Shown here piece by piece: positions 1 to 8,503 of a stretch of DNA of 64,000 bases. The notes under the pieces are model-generated. The model saw only the letters and a program-made list of their open reading frames with translations. It was not told the DNA's origin and ran no database searches. The DNA comes from Oscillatoria nigro-viridis PCC 7112 (lineage in GTDB: Bacteria; Cyanobacteriota; Cyanobacteriia; Cyanobacteriales; Microcoleaceae): NCBI RefSeq assembly GCF_000317475.1, contig NC_019729.1, forward strand, positions 6,028,501-6,092,500, read 5' to 3'. How positions within the stretch are numbered: the stretch's first letter is position 1; each line of letters begins with the position of its first letter. The position numbers and the translations under genes are program-made.

Positions 1-1227
1 CTATCTGTTCCCCTGTCGGTAATGATAGTAGCCAGCTATTACGGAGCAAATGGTGTCATCGGCCCGACGCTGGGAAATTTTTACGAACACTGCCAAATTC
101 CTCTATTTATATTTAGCTTGCTCCTAGCATTAGAAAAGCAGCGCTGGTCGCTATTTTGGCTGTTCGCAGTTTTAACATTAGGCACTCGCGAAGATGCTGG
201 AATTAGCTTGTTTGGCATCGGAGCCTATTTAATTGTCAGTCGGCGCTACCCCCGCGTCGGCATAGCTTTGTGCGCTCTCAGCTTTAGCTACGTGGTGTTC
301 GTAACTAATAGAATCATGCCGATGTTTTCGGCTGACAATTCCCGCTTGTACTTGGCTAATTATTTTAGGCAATTTGTTAAAACCGAGAACCCGTCAACAC
401 TAGAACTGCTTTGGGCGATTATCAGTCAACCTCAGCTCATAATTGAAGTATTTTTTAAAGATGCAAGTAAGCGAATTTTATATCTTTTAGGTCATTGGTT
501 GCCGCTAGCATTTGTACCTGCGATCGCTCCTAGCGCCTGGTTAATGACTGTTTTTCCTTTACTGGTTCTGTTGCTGCAAGTTGTTAATCAGGCTGCTACT
601 TCTATCAACACCCGCTACACATTTTCTGTAATTCCGGGGTTATTTTACGGTACAATCCTGTGGTGGTCGCAACATCAACATAAATTCAAACCCAGGTTCC
701 ACCGCTTCTGGATTGGGTGTATCGGTATGTCAATACTGCTTACGTACACTTCCAATCCGAATCGAGCTTTGTATTTCATCTCTCCTTATTCTTTTCAACC
801 TTGGGTTTATCAATCTTTGCCGGCTCAACTAGGACACGCAGCTAATGTCAAAAAAGTCTTAAGTTTGATTCCCCAAGATGCTAGCGTTTCTACCAGCGGT
901 TATATCGTTTCCCACCTTTCGGGCCGCCGGAACATCATCCGTTTAGAAGTGATGCAGATGAAAGACGAAGAGGGAAAAGTAGTCGATGTCGATTATGCGG
1001 TGTTAGATTTGTGGCAGTTGCAGCAAAACAATTTAAAAGTTCCCGTTGACAGAGGTAGAGTTCGGGCGGGAGTGCGTTTTACCGATGAAGCTCTACGGCG
1101 AGGTTTGTACGGAATTGCTGAAGTATTGGACGGAGTTGTTTTAGTTCAAAAAGGCATAACTTCTAAGCCGGAAGTTTTGTCGGCTTGGTCGAAATTGCGG
1201 CAAGAAATCGAACCGTTGATGAAATAG
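1..1227 (+). CDS. DUF2079 family polytopic membrane protein (5' end outside window)
   Basis: The frame is open from base 1, so the true start lies upstream and this is a C-terminal part of at least 408 residues. The protein is very hydrophobic with several membrane segments in its first 250 residues. It carries the GTREDAGI motif followed by a helix, which is the signature I associate with DUF2079, a family of integral membrane proteins distantly like GT-C glycosyltransferases. The last 150 residues are soluble, with an AxVSTSGYIVSHLSGR stretch and a VDYAVLDLW stretch, as in the exported C-terminal part of that family. Substrate unknown. The gene stands alone; the next gene starts 173 bp downstream. 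Family membership is fairly sure; biochemical role is not. Confidence 0.8.
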   Translation, partial: LSVPLSVMIVASYYGANGVIGPTLGNFYEHCQIPLFIFSLLLALEKQRWSLFWLFAVLTLGTREDAGISLFGIGAYLIVSRRYPRVGIALCALSFSYVVFVTNRIMPMFSADNSRLYLANYFRQFVKTENPSTLELLWAIISQPQLIIEVFFKDASKRILYLLGHWLPLAFVPAIAPSAWLMTVFPLLVLLLQVVNQAATSINTRYTFSVIPGLFYGTILWWSQHQHKFKPRFHRFWIGCIGMSILLTYTSNPNRALYFISPYSFQPWVYQSLPAQLGHAANVKKVLSLIPQDASVSTSGYIVSHLSGRRNIIRLEVMQMKDEEGKVVDVDYAVLDLWQLQQNNLKVPVDRGRVRAGVRFTDEALRRGLYGIAEVLDGVVLVQKGITSKPEVLSAWSKLRQEIEPLMK

Positions 1228-1400
1228 TCGAAAGTCAAGGATAGAGTCGGGAGTTGCGATCGCCCCCAGAGAGTAAAACCAAGTAAAATTGCCAGTATGG
1301 GTCGATCGACCCCCGTTGCTAGACTATATTTGGATTCAAGGTTTGCTATACTCCAGAAATAGACACATATTAACCTTTGGAAAATCAATAGGCCGGAGCT

Positions 1401-2069
1401 ATGACATCCTATGCAACCTCTACAGCAAGAGCCGAGATGAGTGAGATCCGGCGCTTGAAAAACATACTGCCCCCAGAACTCCAAAGTTGGGTAACAGTAG
1501 AAAAAACAATAGAAGTTAATCCTACCCTGATCCGCAGCGAAGAAATAGGCAAAGACCAGGTAGAAATCCAAATAGACCTGATCCGCTGGGAACAGCTAGC
1601 AATGGATCAGCGCAACCTCCTATTTTGGCACGAAGTCGCCAGAATCCAAAACGACACCATCCCCAGAGACGGTTGGGAAATGGCAGCCCTCGCCATTGGT
1701 TTAGGCGGCGCCGTCGGCGAACTTTGGGTACAAGACGGTTTGCTGCTGTTACTAGCCCTATCCCTTTGCGGCGTCTCCGGCTGGAGACTTTACCAAAAAA
1801 ACAACGGAGAGAAAAGTTTAAAAGAAGCAGTAGACGCCGACGAAAAAGCCCTCGCCCTTGCCACCCGCTTCGGCTACACTCTCCCAAACGCCTACAAAAG
1901 CCTCGGCAGCGCCTTAAAAACCTTAATCGAGCAAACCTCCAAAAAACAGCAGCGGGCTAAATACGAAGCTCGTCTCCAGGCCCTCAAACGCAACGCAGCC
2001 AAAGCCAAAGCCAAAGTCAAACCCATCACCCGCGAAACCTCTCAGTCAGAAAACGTCTACAATTCTTAA
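1401..2069 (+). CDS. DUF3318 domain protein, cyanobacterial, membrane-anchored
   Basis: A 222-residue protein. The N-terminal 90 residues are polar and end with an LLFWHEVARIQ stretch. A hydrophobic block follows at about residues 94-128 (probably one hairpin of two membrane helices). The C-terminal tail is strongly basic and Ala/Lys-rich (about residues 175-215), likely a coiled coil or nucleic-acid- or membrane-surface-binding tail. The overall pattern is that of DUF3318, a family I know only from cyanobacteria. No catalytic motif is visible. It starts at ATG after an AGGCCGGAGC stretch and is followed at once by a Rho-independent terminator, so it is probably monocistronic. Function unknown. 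Confidence 0.75.
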   Translation: MTSYATSTARAEMSEIRRLKNILPPELQSWVTVEKTIEVNPTLIRSEEIGKDQVEIQIDLIRWEQLAMDQRNLLFWHEVARIQNDTIPRDGWEMAALAIGLGGAVGELWVQDGLLLLLALSLCGVSGWRLYQKNNGEKSLKEAVDADEKALALATRFGYTLPNAYKSLGSALKTLIEQTSKKQQRAKYEARLQALKRNAAKAKAKVKPITRETSQSENVYNS

Positions 2070-2075
2070 CCTCAT

Positions 2076-2102
2076 CCCCCGACGCTTGTTACGGGGGTTT
2101 TC
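2076..2102 (+). terminator. Rho-independent terminator after DUF3318 gene
   Basis: Six-base-pair GC stem CCCCCG/CGGGGG with a 10-nt loop, followed directly by four T, seven bases after the stop codon of the DUF3318 gene. Confidence 0.7.
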
Positions 2103-2103
2103 C

Positions 2104-2153
2104 AGTTAACGGTTAACTGTTGACTTCTGTGTTAGCTGTTAACTGTTAACTGC
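2104..2153 (+). repeat. GTTAAC-rich direct/inverted repeat block
   Basis: Repeated (A)GTTAAC(T)GTTAAC palindromes spaced over 50 bp in the 370-bp gap before the STAS/sugar-transferase gene. They resemble the dispersed TTAACTG repeats common between genes in Oscillatoriales. The rest of the gap (2154-2439) shows no gene or clear signal to me. Confidence 0.5.
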
Positions 2154-2439
2154 AGTGGCCCGGTGCAAGACAGGCACAAAAATTACTAACGACCAGATTA
2201 ATCGGCCCGAAGCCACAAAAATCTTGATTCCGATGTCAAAGTTTGGCAGCGACTGCGTTCAAAAATCTTTCGGCCAAAACTGGAATTGGTAAACTCAAGT
2301 CTATTTTTGTCTTTGATATCACTCTCGGCGGGCAAGTTTGCAGGCGTTTTTATAAAGTTTTTATAAAGCTAGCCTAAGGAGGAGTTGCTAGGACAGAATA
2401 GGCTAAAGACATCAGCTTGAAATTTGAAACTAGGACTTC

Positions 2440-3438
2440 ATGGTCAGTCACACCCCAGAGGCAGATTTTCGGGTTACGTACTTGGACGAGATTCCCTCCG
2501 TTCACATACCCGTGCGCTTGAGCGTACTTGAAGCCGTAAACTTCAAGACAACCTGCCAGGAACTTTTCTCCGGAAGCACCGTTCCCAGCAAAATCGTCCT
2601 AGACTTCAGTCAGACGACATTCATCGACAGTAGCGGGATCGGTGCTTTAGTCAGCAATCTGAAATTTGTTAAACAGCGCGGCAGCGATTTGGTGCTCCGA
2701 AGCCTCAAGCCGCAGGTGATGGCAGTATTTGCTCTCACCAGCCTAGATCAAGTGCTGACGATCGAGCAGCCCTCTGCAACCTCAACTCCCACAGAGACCA
2801 ACCGCTCGGACACTCCGTTACCGATGACCCACCCTTCAGTGCAATCGTGGGTGAAGCGACTGATAGACATTGTTGGGGCAATTGTCGGTTTGATAATTAC
2901 AGGAATTTTGTTCGTACCCATAGCTGCAGCCATCACTATCAACGATCCAGGCCCAATATTTTTCGGTCAAACCCGCTGTGGCTGGATGGGCAAACAATTT
3001 CGGATTTGGAAATTTCGATCGATGTGTACCAACGCCGAAGCCATGAAAGCCCAAATCAAAAACCAGGCTTCTGGCGCATTTTTCAAAAATGACAACGACC
3101 CGCGGATTACCAAAGTCGGGCGCATCTTACGCAAAACCAGCCTCGACGAACTGCCGCAGTTTTGGAACGTGCTCAAAGGCGAAATGAGTCTAGTCGGCAC
3201 TAGACCGCCTACCCCAGACGAAGTGGAGCGCTACGAAGTCCCTCAGTGGCAGCGTTTGGATGTCAAACCCGGCATGACAGGGGAATGGCAAGTCAACGGT
3301 CGCTCTCAAGTCCGCGATTTTGAAGATGTCATCCGTTTAGATTTAAAATACCAACAAAACTGGAGTTTGGTGTATGACCTCAAACTAATTGTCAAAACTG
3401 TAACAGTCCTATTTAACAAAAATAGTGGCGCTGTGTAG
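2440..3438 (+). CDS. STAS-domain / polyprenyl-phosphate sugar-1-phosphate transferase fusion
   Basis: 332 residues in two domains. Residues 15-110 form a STAS (anti-sigma-factor antagonist) domain; the phosphoacceptor motif DSSGIG is at 63-68, so Ser64/Ser65 is the likely switch site. A Pro/Thr-rich linker (111-135) leads to a bacterial sugar transferase domain: one membrane helix (about 140-165), the INDPGPIFF-Q-R-G motif (167-181), WKFRSM (190-195), the SLDELPQFWNVL active-site motif (234-245) and SLVGTRPP (250-257). Such transferases load the first sugar phosphate on undecaprenyl phosphate at the inner membrane face in exopolysaccharide synthesis. An RsbW-like kinase gene follows 550 bp downstream, then a glycosyltransferase. 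I infer that partner switching gates polysaccharide initiation. Start chosen: ATG with AGGA upstream. Confidence 0.88.
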   Translation: MVSHTPEADFRVTYLDEIPSVHIPVRLSVLEAVNFKTTCQELFSGSTVPSKIVLDFSQTTFIDSSGIGALVSNLKFVKQRGSDLVLRSLKPQVMAVFALTSLDQVLTIEQPSATSTPTETNRSDTPLPMTHPSVQSWVKRLIDIVGAIVGLIITGILFVPIAAAITINDPGPIFFGQTRCGWMGKQFRIWKFRSMCTNAEAMKAQIKNQASGAFFKNDNDPRITKVGRILRKTSLDELPQFWNVLKGEMSLVGTRPPTPDEVERYEVPQWQRLDVKPGMTGEWQVNGRSQVRDFEDVIRLDLKYQQNWSLVYDLKLIVKTVTVLFNKNSGAV

Positions 3439-3985
3439 GAACCCGCAACAACCCACCGCTGAAATTTGAGGTGCTGTTGCCGACGGAGGGCGCGAACTCG
3501 AACTCGATACTTAGTCAAGCAGACGATCGCTAGCGATACCTACGTTAGCGTTAAGTGTTAAAATTCACACGCCCAGAAAATGCACAGCTAGTTGCCAGCT
3601 CTGCAATCAGAGCATTAATAATTAGCAATTGGCGAGTTCGAGGTCATACTCAAACGAGCCCAGCATGATTTTCGAGGACGAGAAGAACTCACCTGTCTTT
3701 AGAAAAGTAGCGACTGCTAACACGGTCTAAGCTTAAATCGCTTCCTCGCAAGCTGACTCGGGAATTTTCCCTATTTAAACGCCCTACCGAGGCGGGTTAC
3801 AGTATCGGAAGTCTCTCATTTGCTGTGCGAGTAAATGGTGCGAAAGGAATGCTCACCTTGAGGCAAAACGGGCTTCTTCAACTCAAGCTTGACTTAACTA
3901 ATATGTTGCCAAGACCTTGCCCTCCTTTTTCTCTCCCTCCGGCGCTGAGTACAGCGGTGGTGGGGGCCGACCTGGGGGAAGAAAG
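3439..3985. other. 547-bp gap without a recognised gene
   Basis: Short open frames here show no family resemblance. No strong terminator or repeat seen. The gap may hold the promoter of the anti-sigma kinase gene. Confidence 0.5.
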
Positions 3986-4423
3986 ATGAAAGACAAGCAA
4001 CCAAAGGCCGAGTGGCACCTTCAGGTTGAAACAGACCTGAATGCTTTAACATCCGTTTTGGAATGGTTGGAGAATATCGTTTTGCCCATGATACCAGCGG
4101 ATTTCTGGTGGCAGTGCCGGCTGATAATCAACGAAGGCTTTACAAACGCTGTCCGCCACGCTCACCAGAACTTGCCCCCCACGACGCCCATAGACATTGA
4201 GGTAAAAGTATTTGCCGATTACTTAGAAATTAGGATTTGGGACAGGGGTCAACCCTTCAACTTAGAAGCAAAGCTGCACTCGATCATGCAAGAGCAGCGC
4301 GATCCCTTGGACAGAGAAGGAGAAAGGGGACTGGTGTTCATGTACAAGCTCACAGACGACCTTCGGTATATCCGTACCGACGATCGCCGCAACTGCCTGG
4401 TAATGCGAAAAAACATTACCTGA
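3986..4423 (+). CDS. Anti-sigma regulatory factor (RsbW/SpoIIAB-like Ser/Thr kinase, HATPase fold)
   Basis: 146 residues from ATG 3986; an in-frame ATG at 3917 exists but the 3986 start has a GGGGGAAGAAAG ribosome site directly upstream and removes a low-complexity Gly/Arg extension. The GHKL ATP-binding fold shows the N box INEGFTNAVRHAH (about residues 51-63), a DRGQPFN G1-like loop (about 88-94) and ERGLVFMYKLTDDLRY near the C terminus. Proteins of this class phosphorylate STAS-domain antagonists on serine or sequester a partner. The nearest STAS domain is fused to the sugar transferase gene upstream, a plausible cognate substrate. Either it controls that enzyme, or both belong to a wider partner-switching network; the sequence does not decide. 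Confidence 0.85.
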   Translation: MKDKQPKAEWHLQVETDLNALTSVLEWLENIVLPMIPADFWWQCRLIINEGFTNAVRHAHQNLPPTTPIDIEVKVFADYLEIRIWDRGQPFNLEAKLHSIMQEQRDPLDREGERGLVFMYKLTDDLRYIRTDDRRNCLVMRKNIT

Positions 4424-4584
4424 CGGCGCGATACCCGCCCGGTTAGGGCGGCTTCTTTCCCAAGGAGTGGAAGATCCCCTCGCCCCCTATTGTCCTACCC
4501 GGAACCCAACCACATCCTCTGCAATTCTGCGGGTGCAGGCTCGATGCGCGCGACTGCGGGACAATTTGCTTCAAAATAAATATT

Positions 4585-5853
4585 ATGCGTATTCTAATTT
4601 ATTCCTATAACTATTATCCAGAGCCGATCGGCATTGCCCCCCTGATGACAGAACTAGCGCAAGGGCTAGTCAAGCGCGGCCACCAAGTCCGAGTCGTCAC
4701 AGGAATGCCCAACTATCCCCAGCGCCGGATTTATCCGCAATATGAGGGCAAATTTTACCTCACCGAAGAGCACAACGGCGTCACAATTCAGCGCAGCTAT
4801 CTGCGCGTCAACGGCCCCCACCCCACCCTCCTAGACCGACTTTTGCTAGACGGCAGTTTTGTCGTCTCCAGCGCCGTCCAAGCCTTCAGAGGCTGGCGTC
4901 CCGACGTGATTTTCTCGACAATGCCCCCTTTACCGATTTGCGTCCCAGTCGCCTTTTACGGCTGGATTCGCGCTTGCCCGATCGTCCTCAACGTTCAGGA
5001 TATCGTCTCAGAAGCAGCCGTGCGCGTCGGCTTGGTCAAAAAAAACGGACTGCTAGTTCGCATTGCTGACGCTTTGGAAAAATTGGCCTACTGCACAGCC
5101 AGCCAAGTCAGCGTCATCGACAGCGGTTTTGTCAAAAAATTGCACTCTCAGGGAGTACCCCCCGAAAAAATAGTTTGCGTTCCCAATTGGGTTGATGTCA
5201 ATTTCATTCGCCCCTTACCCAAGGAAAATAACTCATTTCGAGAAACTCACAAACTCAAGGGCAAATTTGTCGTTCTCTATGCTGGCAATATTGCCCTAAC
5301 TCAAGGCTTGCAAACAGTTGTCCAAGCAGCGGCTCGTTTGAAACACATAACCGAAATCGCTTTTGTAATTGTCGGGGAATCAACAGCTTTGGCGCGCTTG
5401 CAACAAGATTGCGAAACTTACAAAGCTAATAATGTAATGCTGCTGCCCTTTGAACCGCGAGAAAAATTGCCGGAATTGTTAGCTGCTGCTGATGTTAGTT
5501 TAGTCGTACAAAAGCGCCGCGTTACTAACTTCAATATGCCTTCAAAAATTCAAGTAATTCTCGCCAGCGGCCGGGCAATTTTGGCGTCTGTTCCCGAAAC
5601 TGGTACGGCCCAGAAAGCAGTGCAGCAAAGCGGTGGCGGGGTGGTGGTAGCGCCGGAAGATCCGCAGGCTTTGGCAGATGCAGTTGAGGATTTGTACTTA
5701 AATCCCGCTCTGGTGGATGCGTTGGGCGAGCAAGGCAGAAATTATGCTGTAGAGAATTACGGATTTGAGGAAGCTTTGAATCATTATGAAGCTTTATTTG
5801 CGGCGGTGGCAGCGAGTCATTCTGATAAGCTGTTGCAGCCTTTGCCGAAATAA
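4585..5853 (+). CDS. WcaI-like GT4 family glycosyltransferase
   Basis: 422 residues, the usual length for colanic-acid WcaI-type glycosyltransferases. The N-terminal Rossmann half begins MRILIYSYNYYPEPIGIAPL with TELAQGLVKRGHQVRVVTGMPNYP, typical of GT4 acceptor domains (residues 1-45). The donor half carries the VLYAGNIALTQGL glycine-loop motif (about 230-242) and an LLAAADVSLV stretch, then MPSKIQVILASGRAILA, the GT4 nucleotide-sugar-binding region (about 315-331). It probably adds a sugar to a lipid-linked exopolysaccharide intermediate at the cytoplasmic membrane. It follows the STAS/sugar transferase and the anti-sigma kinase on the same strand, which supports an exopolysaccharide role. 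Sugar specificity unknown. Confidence 0.88.
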   Translation: MRILIYSYNYYPEPIGIAPLMTELAQGLVKRGHQVRVVTGMPNYPQRRIYPQYEGKFYLTEEHNGVTIQRSYLRVNGPHPTLLDRLLLDGSFVVSSAVQAFRGWRPDVIFSTMPPLPICVPVAFYGWIRACPIVLNVQDIVSEAAVRVGLVKKNGLLVRIADALEKLAYCTASQVSVIDSGFVKKLHSQGVPPEKIVCVPNWVDVNFIRPLPKENNSFRETHKLKGKFVVLYAGNIALTQGLQTVVQAAARLKHITEIAFVIVGESTALARLQQDCETYKANNVMLLPFEPREKLPELLAAADVSLVVQKRRVTNFNMPSKIQVILASGRAILASVPETGTAQKAVQQSGGGVVVAPEDPQALADAVEDLYLNPALVDALGEQGRNYAVENYGFEEALNHYEALFAAVAASHSDKLLQPLPK

Positions 5854-5978
5854 TACGCTCATTAGGTTAGTGAGTACCGACCGTTATTTGTTTATTTCTT
5901 TCTTGGTGAAACCGAATCTTAAGAGTTATAATGTATTTACTGTATTTAAAGAGCGAGTAATATTTAATTGTTTTTATA

Positions 5979-6392
5979 ATGCCTGCCAAAGACACCTATC
6001 ACAATGCAGTTAAAAATGCCCTGCTAAAAGATGGTTGGAGAATTACGGCTGACCCGTACTTCATCAAATATGAGGATGCCGAGTTGTATGCCGATATAGC
6101 AGAAAAGCCGATCGCCGCAGAACGCCAAGGACAAAAAATAGTTGTTGAAATTAAGAGCTTTATTGGGCGATCGCTCATGTATGATTTTCACGGCGCACTC
6201 GGTCAATACATTGTCTACCGCAATCTGATTCAACTCACGGCTCCAGAATACAGGCTCTATTTGGCAATTGATGATATCGTATACCAAGATTTTTTTAAAC
6301 GCAAGTCTATCCAAGTAATTACTAATGAAAATCAGGTTTTGTTAATGGTAGTTGAAATGGCAAAGGAGGAAATTCTGCAATGGATAAATTAG
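5979..6392 (+). CDS. xisH: XisH family protein (fdxN-element excision controlling factor)
   Basis: 137 residues matching the XisH family: MPAKDTYHNAVKNALLKDGWRIT start, then IAAERQGQKIVVEIKSF at about 45-61 and DFHGALGQYIVYR. The E-x-K after a conserved acidic residue gives a PD-(D/E)XK-like nuclease core (about residues 28-58), followed by a conserved Gln in GALGQY. XisH and XisI were first found as factors needed for excision of the Anabaena fdxN element, but most cyanobacterial copies, as here, have no such element nearby. Translationally coupled with xisI: the genes overlap by 13 bp. Role in this strain is uncertain. Confidence 0.93.
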   Translation: MPAKDTYHNAVKNALLKDGWRITADPYFIKYEDAELYADIAEKPIAAERQGQKIVVEIKSFIGRSLMYDFHGALGQYIVYRNLIQLTAPEYRLYLAIDDIVYQDFFKRKSIQVITNENQVLLMVVEMAKEEILQWIN

Positions 6393-6733
6393 AATACTAT
6401 CGCCATACAATTAAACAAATATTGACTGGATATTATGAAATGACCGTCAAAGGGGCGATCGCACTAGATGAATTAGAGCCAGAGCATCGTCTAGCATTTG
6501 ACGAAGAACGAGATCACTATCTATGGTTTCGTTCGGGCTGGGATGGCAAAAAACGGCTCCGCCATATTACCATGTATCTTCGGATTAAAGAGGGTAAAAT
6601 TTGGGTGGAAGAAGATTGGACGGATTTGTGCGTAGTTGATGATTTACTAGCAGCAGGAATTTCTAAGGGCGATATTGTTTTGGGGTTTCACCATCCTAGC
6701 AAAAGACCTTTGACAGAATTTGCCACAGTTTGA
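6380..6733 (+). CDS. xisI: XisI family protein (fdxN-element excision controlling factor)
   Basis: 117 residues with the XisI pattern: MDKLEYYRHTIKQIL start, DEERDHYLWFRSGWDGKKRLRHITMYLRIKEGKIWVEEDWTD in the middle, and ISKGDIVLGFHHPSKRPLTEFA near the end. Starts inside the end of xisH, with an AGGAGGA-like ribosome site in the xisH 3' end. The pair is a compact unit, and often occurs in accessory regions; no excision element is seen here. Confidence 0.93.
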   Translation: MDKLEYYRHTIKQILTGYYEMTVKGAIALDELEPEHRLAFDEERDHYLWFRSGWDGKKRLRHITMYLRIKEGKIWVEEDWTDLCVVDDLLAAGISKGDIVLGFHHPSKRPLTEFATV

Positions 6734-6895
6734 TAAAAGACAAAAATTGATAGTCTCATTTCACTCCTCCTGGCAAATAAGGGGAGTTAAGAGATTTTAA
6801 ATAGTCAGACATGAATGCAGTCGAGGTGGGATAATAATGCTCAGCATTAATGAGAGCGGCATACCTTGTCCTAATTCAAATTGAGTGTAAAGGCT

Positions 6896-7018
6896 ATGGG
6901 CCCTAATGAAGCTGAGACTTGTCGCAAATACGTTCTGCCAAAACTTCAAGAATGGGATACACAACCTCACTTTTTGACAGTAAACCAGTTACCACTGCTC
7001 AACGTCTGGAGAGCGTGA
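6896..7018 (+). pseudogene. Type I restriction HsdR N-terminal remnant (40 codons)
   Basis: ATG at 6896 opens a 40-codon frame with NEAETCRKYVLPKLQEW, which matches the usual first residues of type I restriction R subunits (NEA-TCR-YV-PKL). It then ends at TGA 7016. The rest of the roughly 1000-residue subunit is absent. It overlaps the hsdM remnant in another frame, so the locus is a compressed, rearranged relic. Confidence 0.6.
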
Positions 7019-7439
7019 TTAAGTCTGCACGAGATATCATGCGGAAAGATAAGGGAATGAATGGGAGTTAGACCGTTTGCCCCAATTTACTTGGATTCTT
7101 TTCCTTAAACTATTAGATGATGCCGAGAAAGTCAGAGAAGAAGAAGCTGTTTTAGAGGGAACACTCGATCGGTACAAGCAACTGATTGAATCGCCTTACC
7201 GCTGGCGAGATAGGGCTGCTGATGATGAAGGGATGAGCGGCGATGATTTGCTCAAATTCATTAACAATGATGAGGTAACGCTGCGGGACGGGATAAAAAG
7301 CCCTGGTTTGTTCGCTTATTTGCGGAGTCTTCAGAGTGCGACGGGGCGCGATCGCAAAGATGTTATTCGCCAATTTTTTAACGATGTCACCAACCGCATG
7401 ATTAGCGGCGCATTGCTCCGATATAATGACATTTTCTGA
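6952..7439 (+). pseudogene. hsdM: Type I restriction-modification M subunit (HsdM) N-terminal remnant, frameshifted
   Basis: From ATG 6952 the frame reads TAQRLESVIKSARDIMRKDKG and then hits TAG at 7069. The text continues in the next frame as ELDRLPQFTWILFLKLLDD, the standard next segment of HsdM. One missing G in the run at 7063-7065 explains the break. Homology continues to about NRMISGALLR (7400-7420), then stops. The methyltransferase catalytic domain (N/D-PP-Y/F) is missing. This is the N-terminal helical domain only, about 160 residues of a roughly 500-residue protein. With the hsdR relic it shows a lost type I system. Confidence 0.85.
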
Positions 7440-7548
7440 TGAAGAAATTGATAAGTTTTTACCTAACGATCTTAGAAGAAAGCAGTCGAAACCTTAACTT
7501 GATAAACAGTATATTATGGCTGTAAACCTATGCGCTATCGCCTCGCCC

Positions 7549-7716
7549 TCAAATCTGCAAAACTCTCCACCTTCCCTGTTTCGTGCCGATCGCAACCCCG
7601 AACAGCAGCACCGCAGCACCTACCAATATCGCCCGCGCCGGCACTTCACCAAACACCAAATAACCCAAACAAGCAGCCGATCGAAACAAAACGCTAAAAT
7701 AGGAGATCCTACAATT
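7549..7716 (-). pseudogene. EamA/DMT-family permease C-terminal remnant
   Basis: Read on the minus strand, about 50 codons ending at TGA (7551-7549) give FRSAACLGYLVFGEVPARA followed by ILVGAAVLLFGVAIGTK. This is the last helix pair of a drug/metabolite transporter (EamA), with the G-Y-L-V-F-G-E-V-P motif. No upstream part exists; the yqeK promoter area takes its place. Open plus-strand frames here are shadows. Confidence 0.6.
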
Positions 7717-7729
7717 TAGGAGTTAATAT

Positions 7730-8365
7730 TTGACAGTTGTACCCGCGCGCGAAAACGTCCTAGCTTGGCTCTGTGACCGCGTTCCTGCTGCCCGCATCAA
7801 ACACATTCTGGGAGTCGAACAGGTAGCAGGTGACTTGGCTCGCCATTACGGCCTCGACGAAGCAAAAGCCCGATCGGCCGGTTTGTTGCACGATTTGGCA
7901 AAATACTTCAAACCTCAACTGCTGCTGCAAATGGCCCAGAAGGAAGGTTTAGAGTTAGACTCAGTGTTAGAAGCACACCCGCATTTGCTGCACGCAGACG
8001 CGAGCGCGATCGTCGCCAGAGACGAATTCGGGGTGGTCGATCGAGAAATTTTGGAAGCAATCGCCAATCACACCCTCGGCAGACCAAACATGAGCCAGCT
8101 CAGTTGTACCGTATTCATAGCAGATACCATAGAGCCAAGCCGCGGCAACACAGCCGCACTAGAAGCACTGCGCGAGGCAAGCAGGCAAAATCTTTATGCA
8201 GCCGTGTGGCAAACTAGCGATTATTCTCTTAAATATTTGCTAGAAACTCGCTGCTACATCCACCCCCGCACCGTACTTACGCGGAATTGGGCGCTGCAAA
8301 TGGCCCGCGAATCGCAGGAAACAGGAAATTCGACGCAGAAGTCGATCGAACAAATCACAAGTTGA
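7730..8365 (+). CDS. yqeK: YqeK-type HD-domain phosphohydrolase (probable symmetrical Ap4A hydrolase)
   Basis: 211 residues of the HD superfamily. Metal-binding residues are visible: His25 in RIKHILGVE, His54-Asp55 in GLLHDLAKYF, histidines in the HPHLLHAD stretch (about 83-90) and His in EAIANHTLG. YqeK enzymes hydrolyse diadenosine tetraphosphate to two ADP. The start is TTG at 7730, preceded by TAGGAG; no ATG fits, and this start gives the normal N terminus. It heads a co-directional run with rsfS, a common arrangement, and the rsfS gene follows after 138 bp. Cytosolic. Confidence 0.88.
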   Translation: MTVVPARENVLAWLCDRVPAARIKHILGVEQVAGDLARHYGLDEAKARSAGLLHDLAKYFKPQLLLQMAQKEGLELDSVLEAHPHLLHADASAIVARDEFGVVDREILEAIANHTLGRPNMSQLSCTVFIADTIEPSRGNTAALEALREASRQNLYAAVWQTSDYSLKYLLETRCYIHPRTVLTRNWALQMARESQETGNSTQKSIEQITS

Positions 8366-8503
8366 AAGTAAAATTCACCAGAAATCCTGTCCTTACTTTT
8401 GGCTTCAACCTAACTCCTATTTCCCGTCTCAAACTGCCAACAACCGAAAGCGAATAGCGCACCCATTCTTCCTTACCGTATCAATTAGGAACTTAAACAC
8501 TTA

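Noticed and set aside
1300-1400. Promoter with TATACT before the DUF3318 gene
   Set aside because: No -35 box at proper distance; too weak to list.
5979-6733. fdxN-type excision element marked by xisH/xisI
   Set aside because: No recombinase (xisF), no fdxN part and no attachment repeats in the window.
7516-7719. 67-codon plus-strand frame rich in Arg/Gln/Ser
   Set aside because: It is the antisense of the EamA permease remnant; no family pattern of its own.
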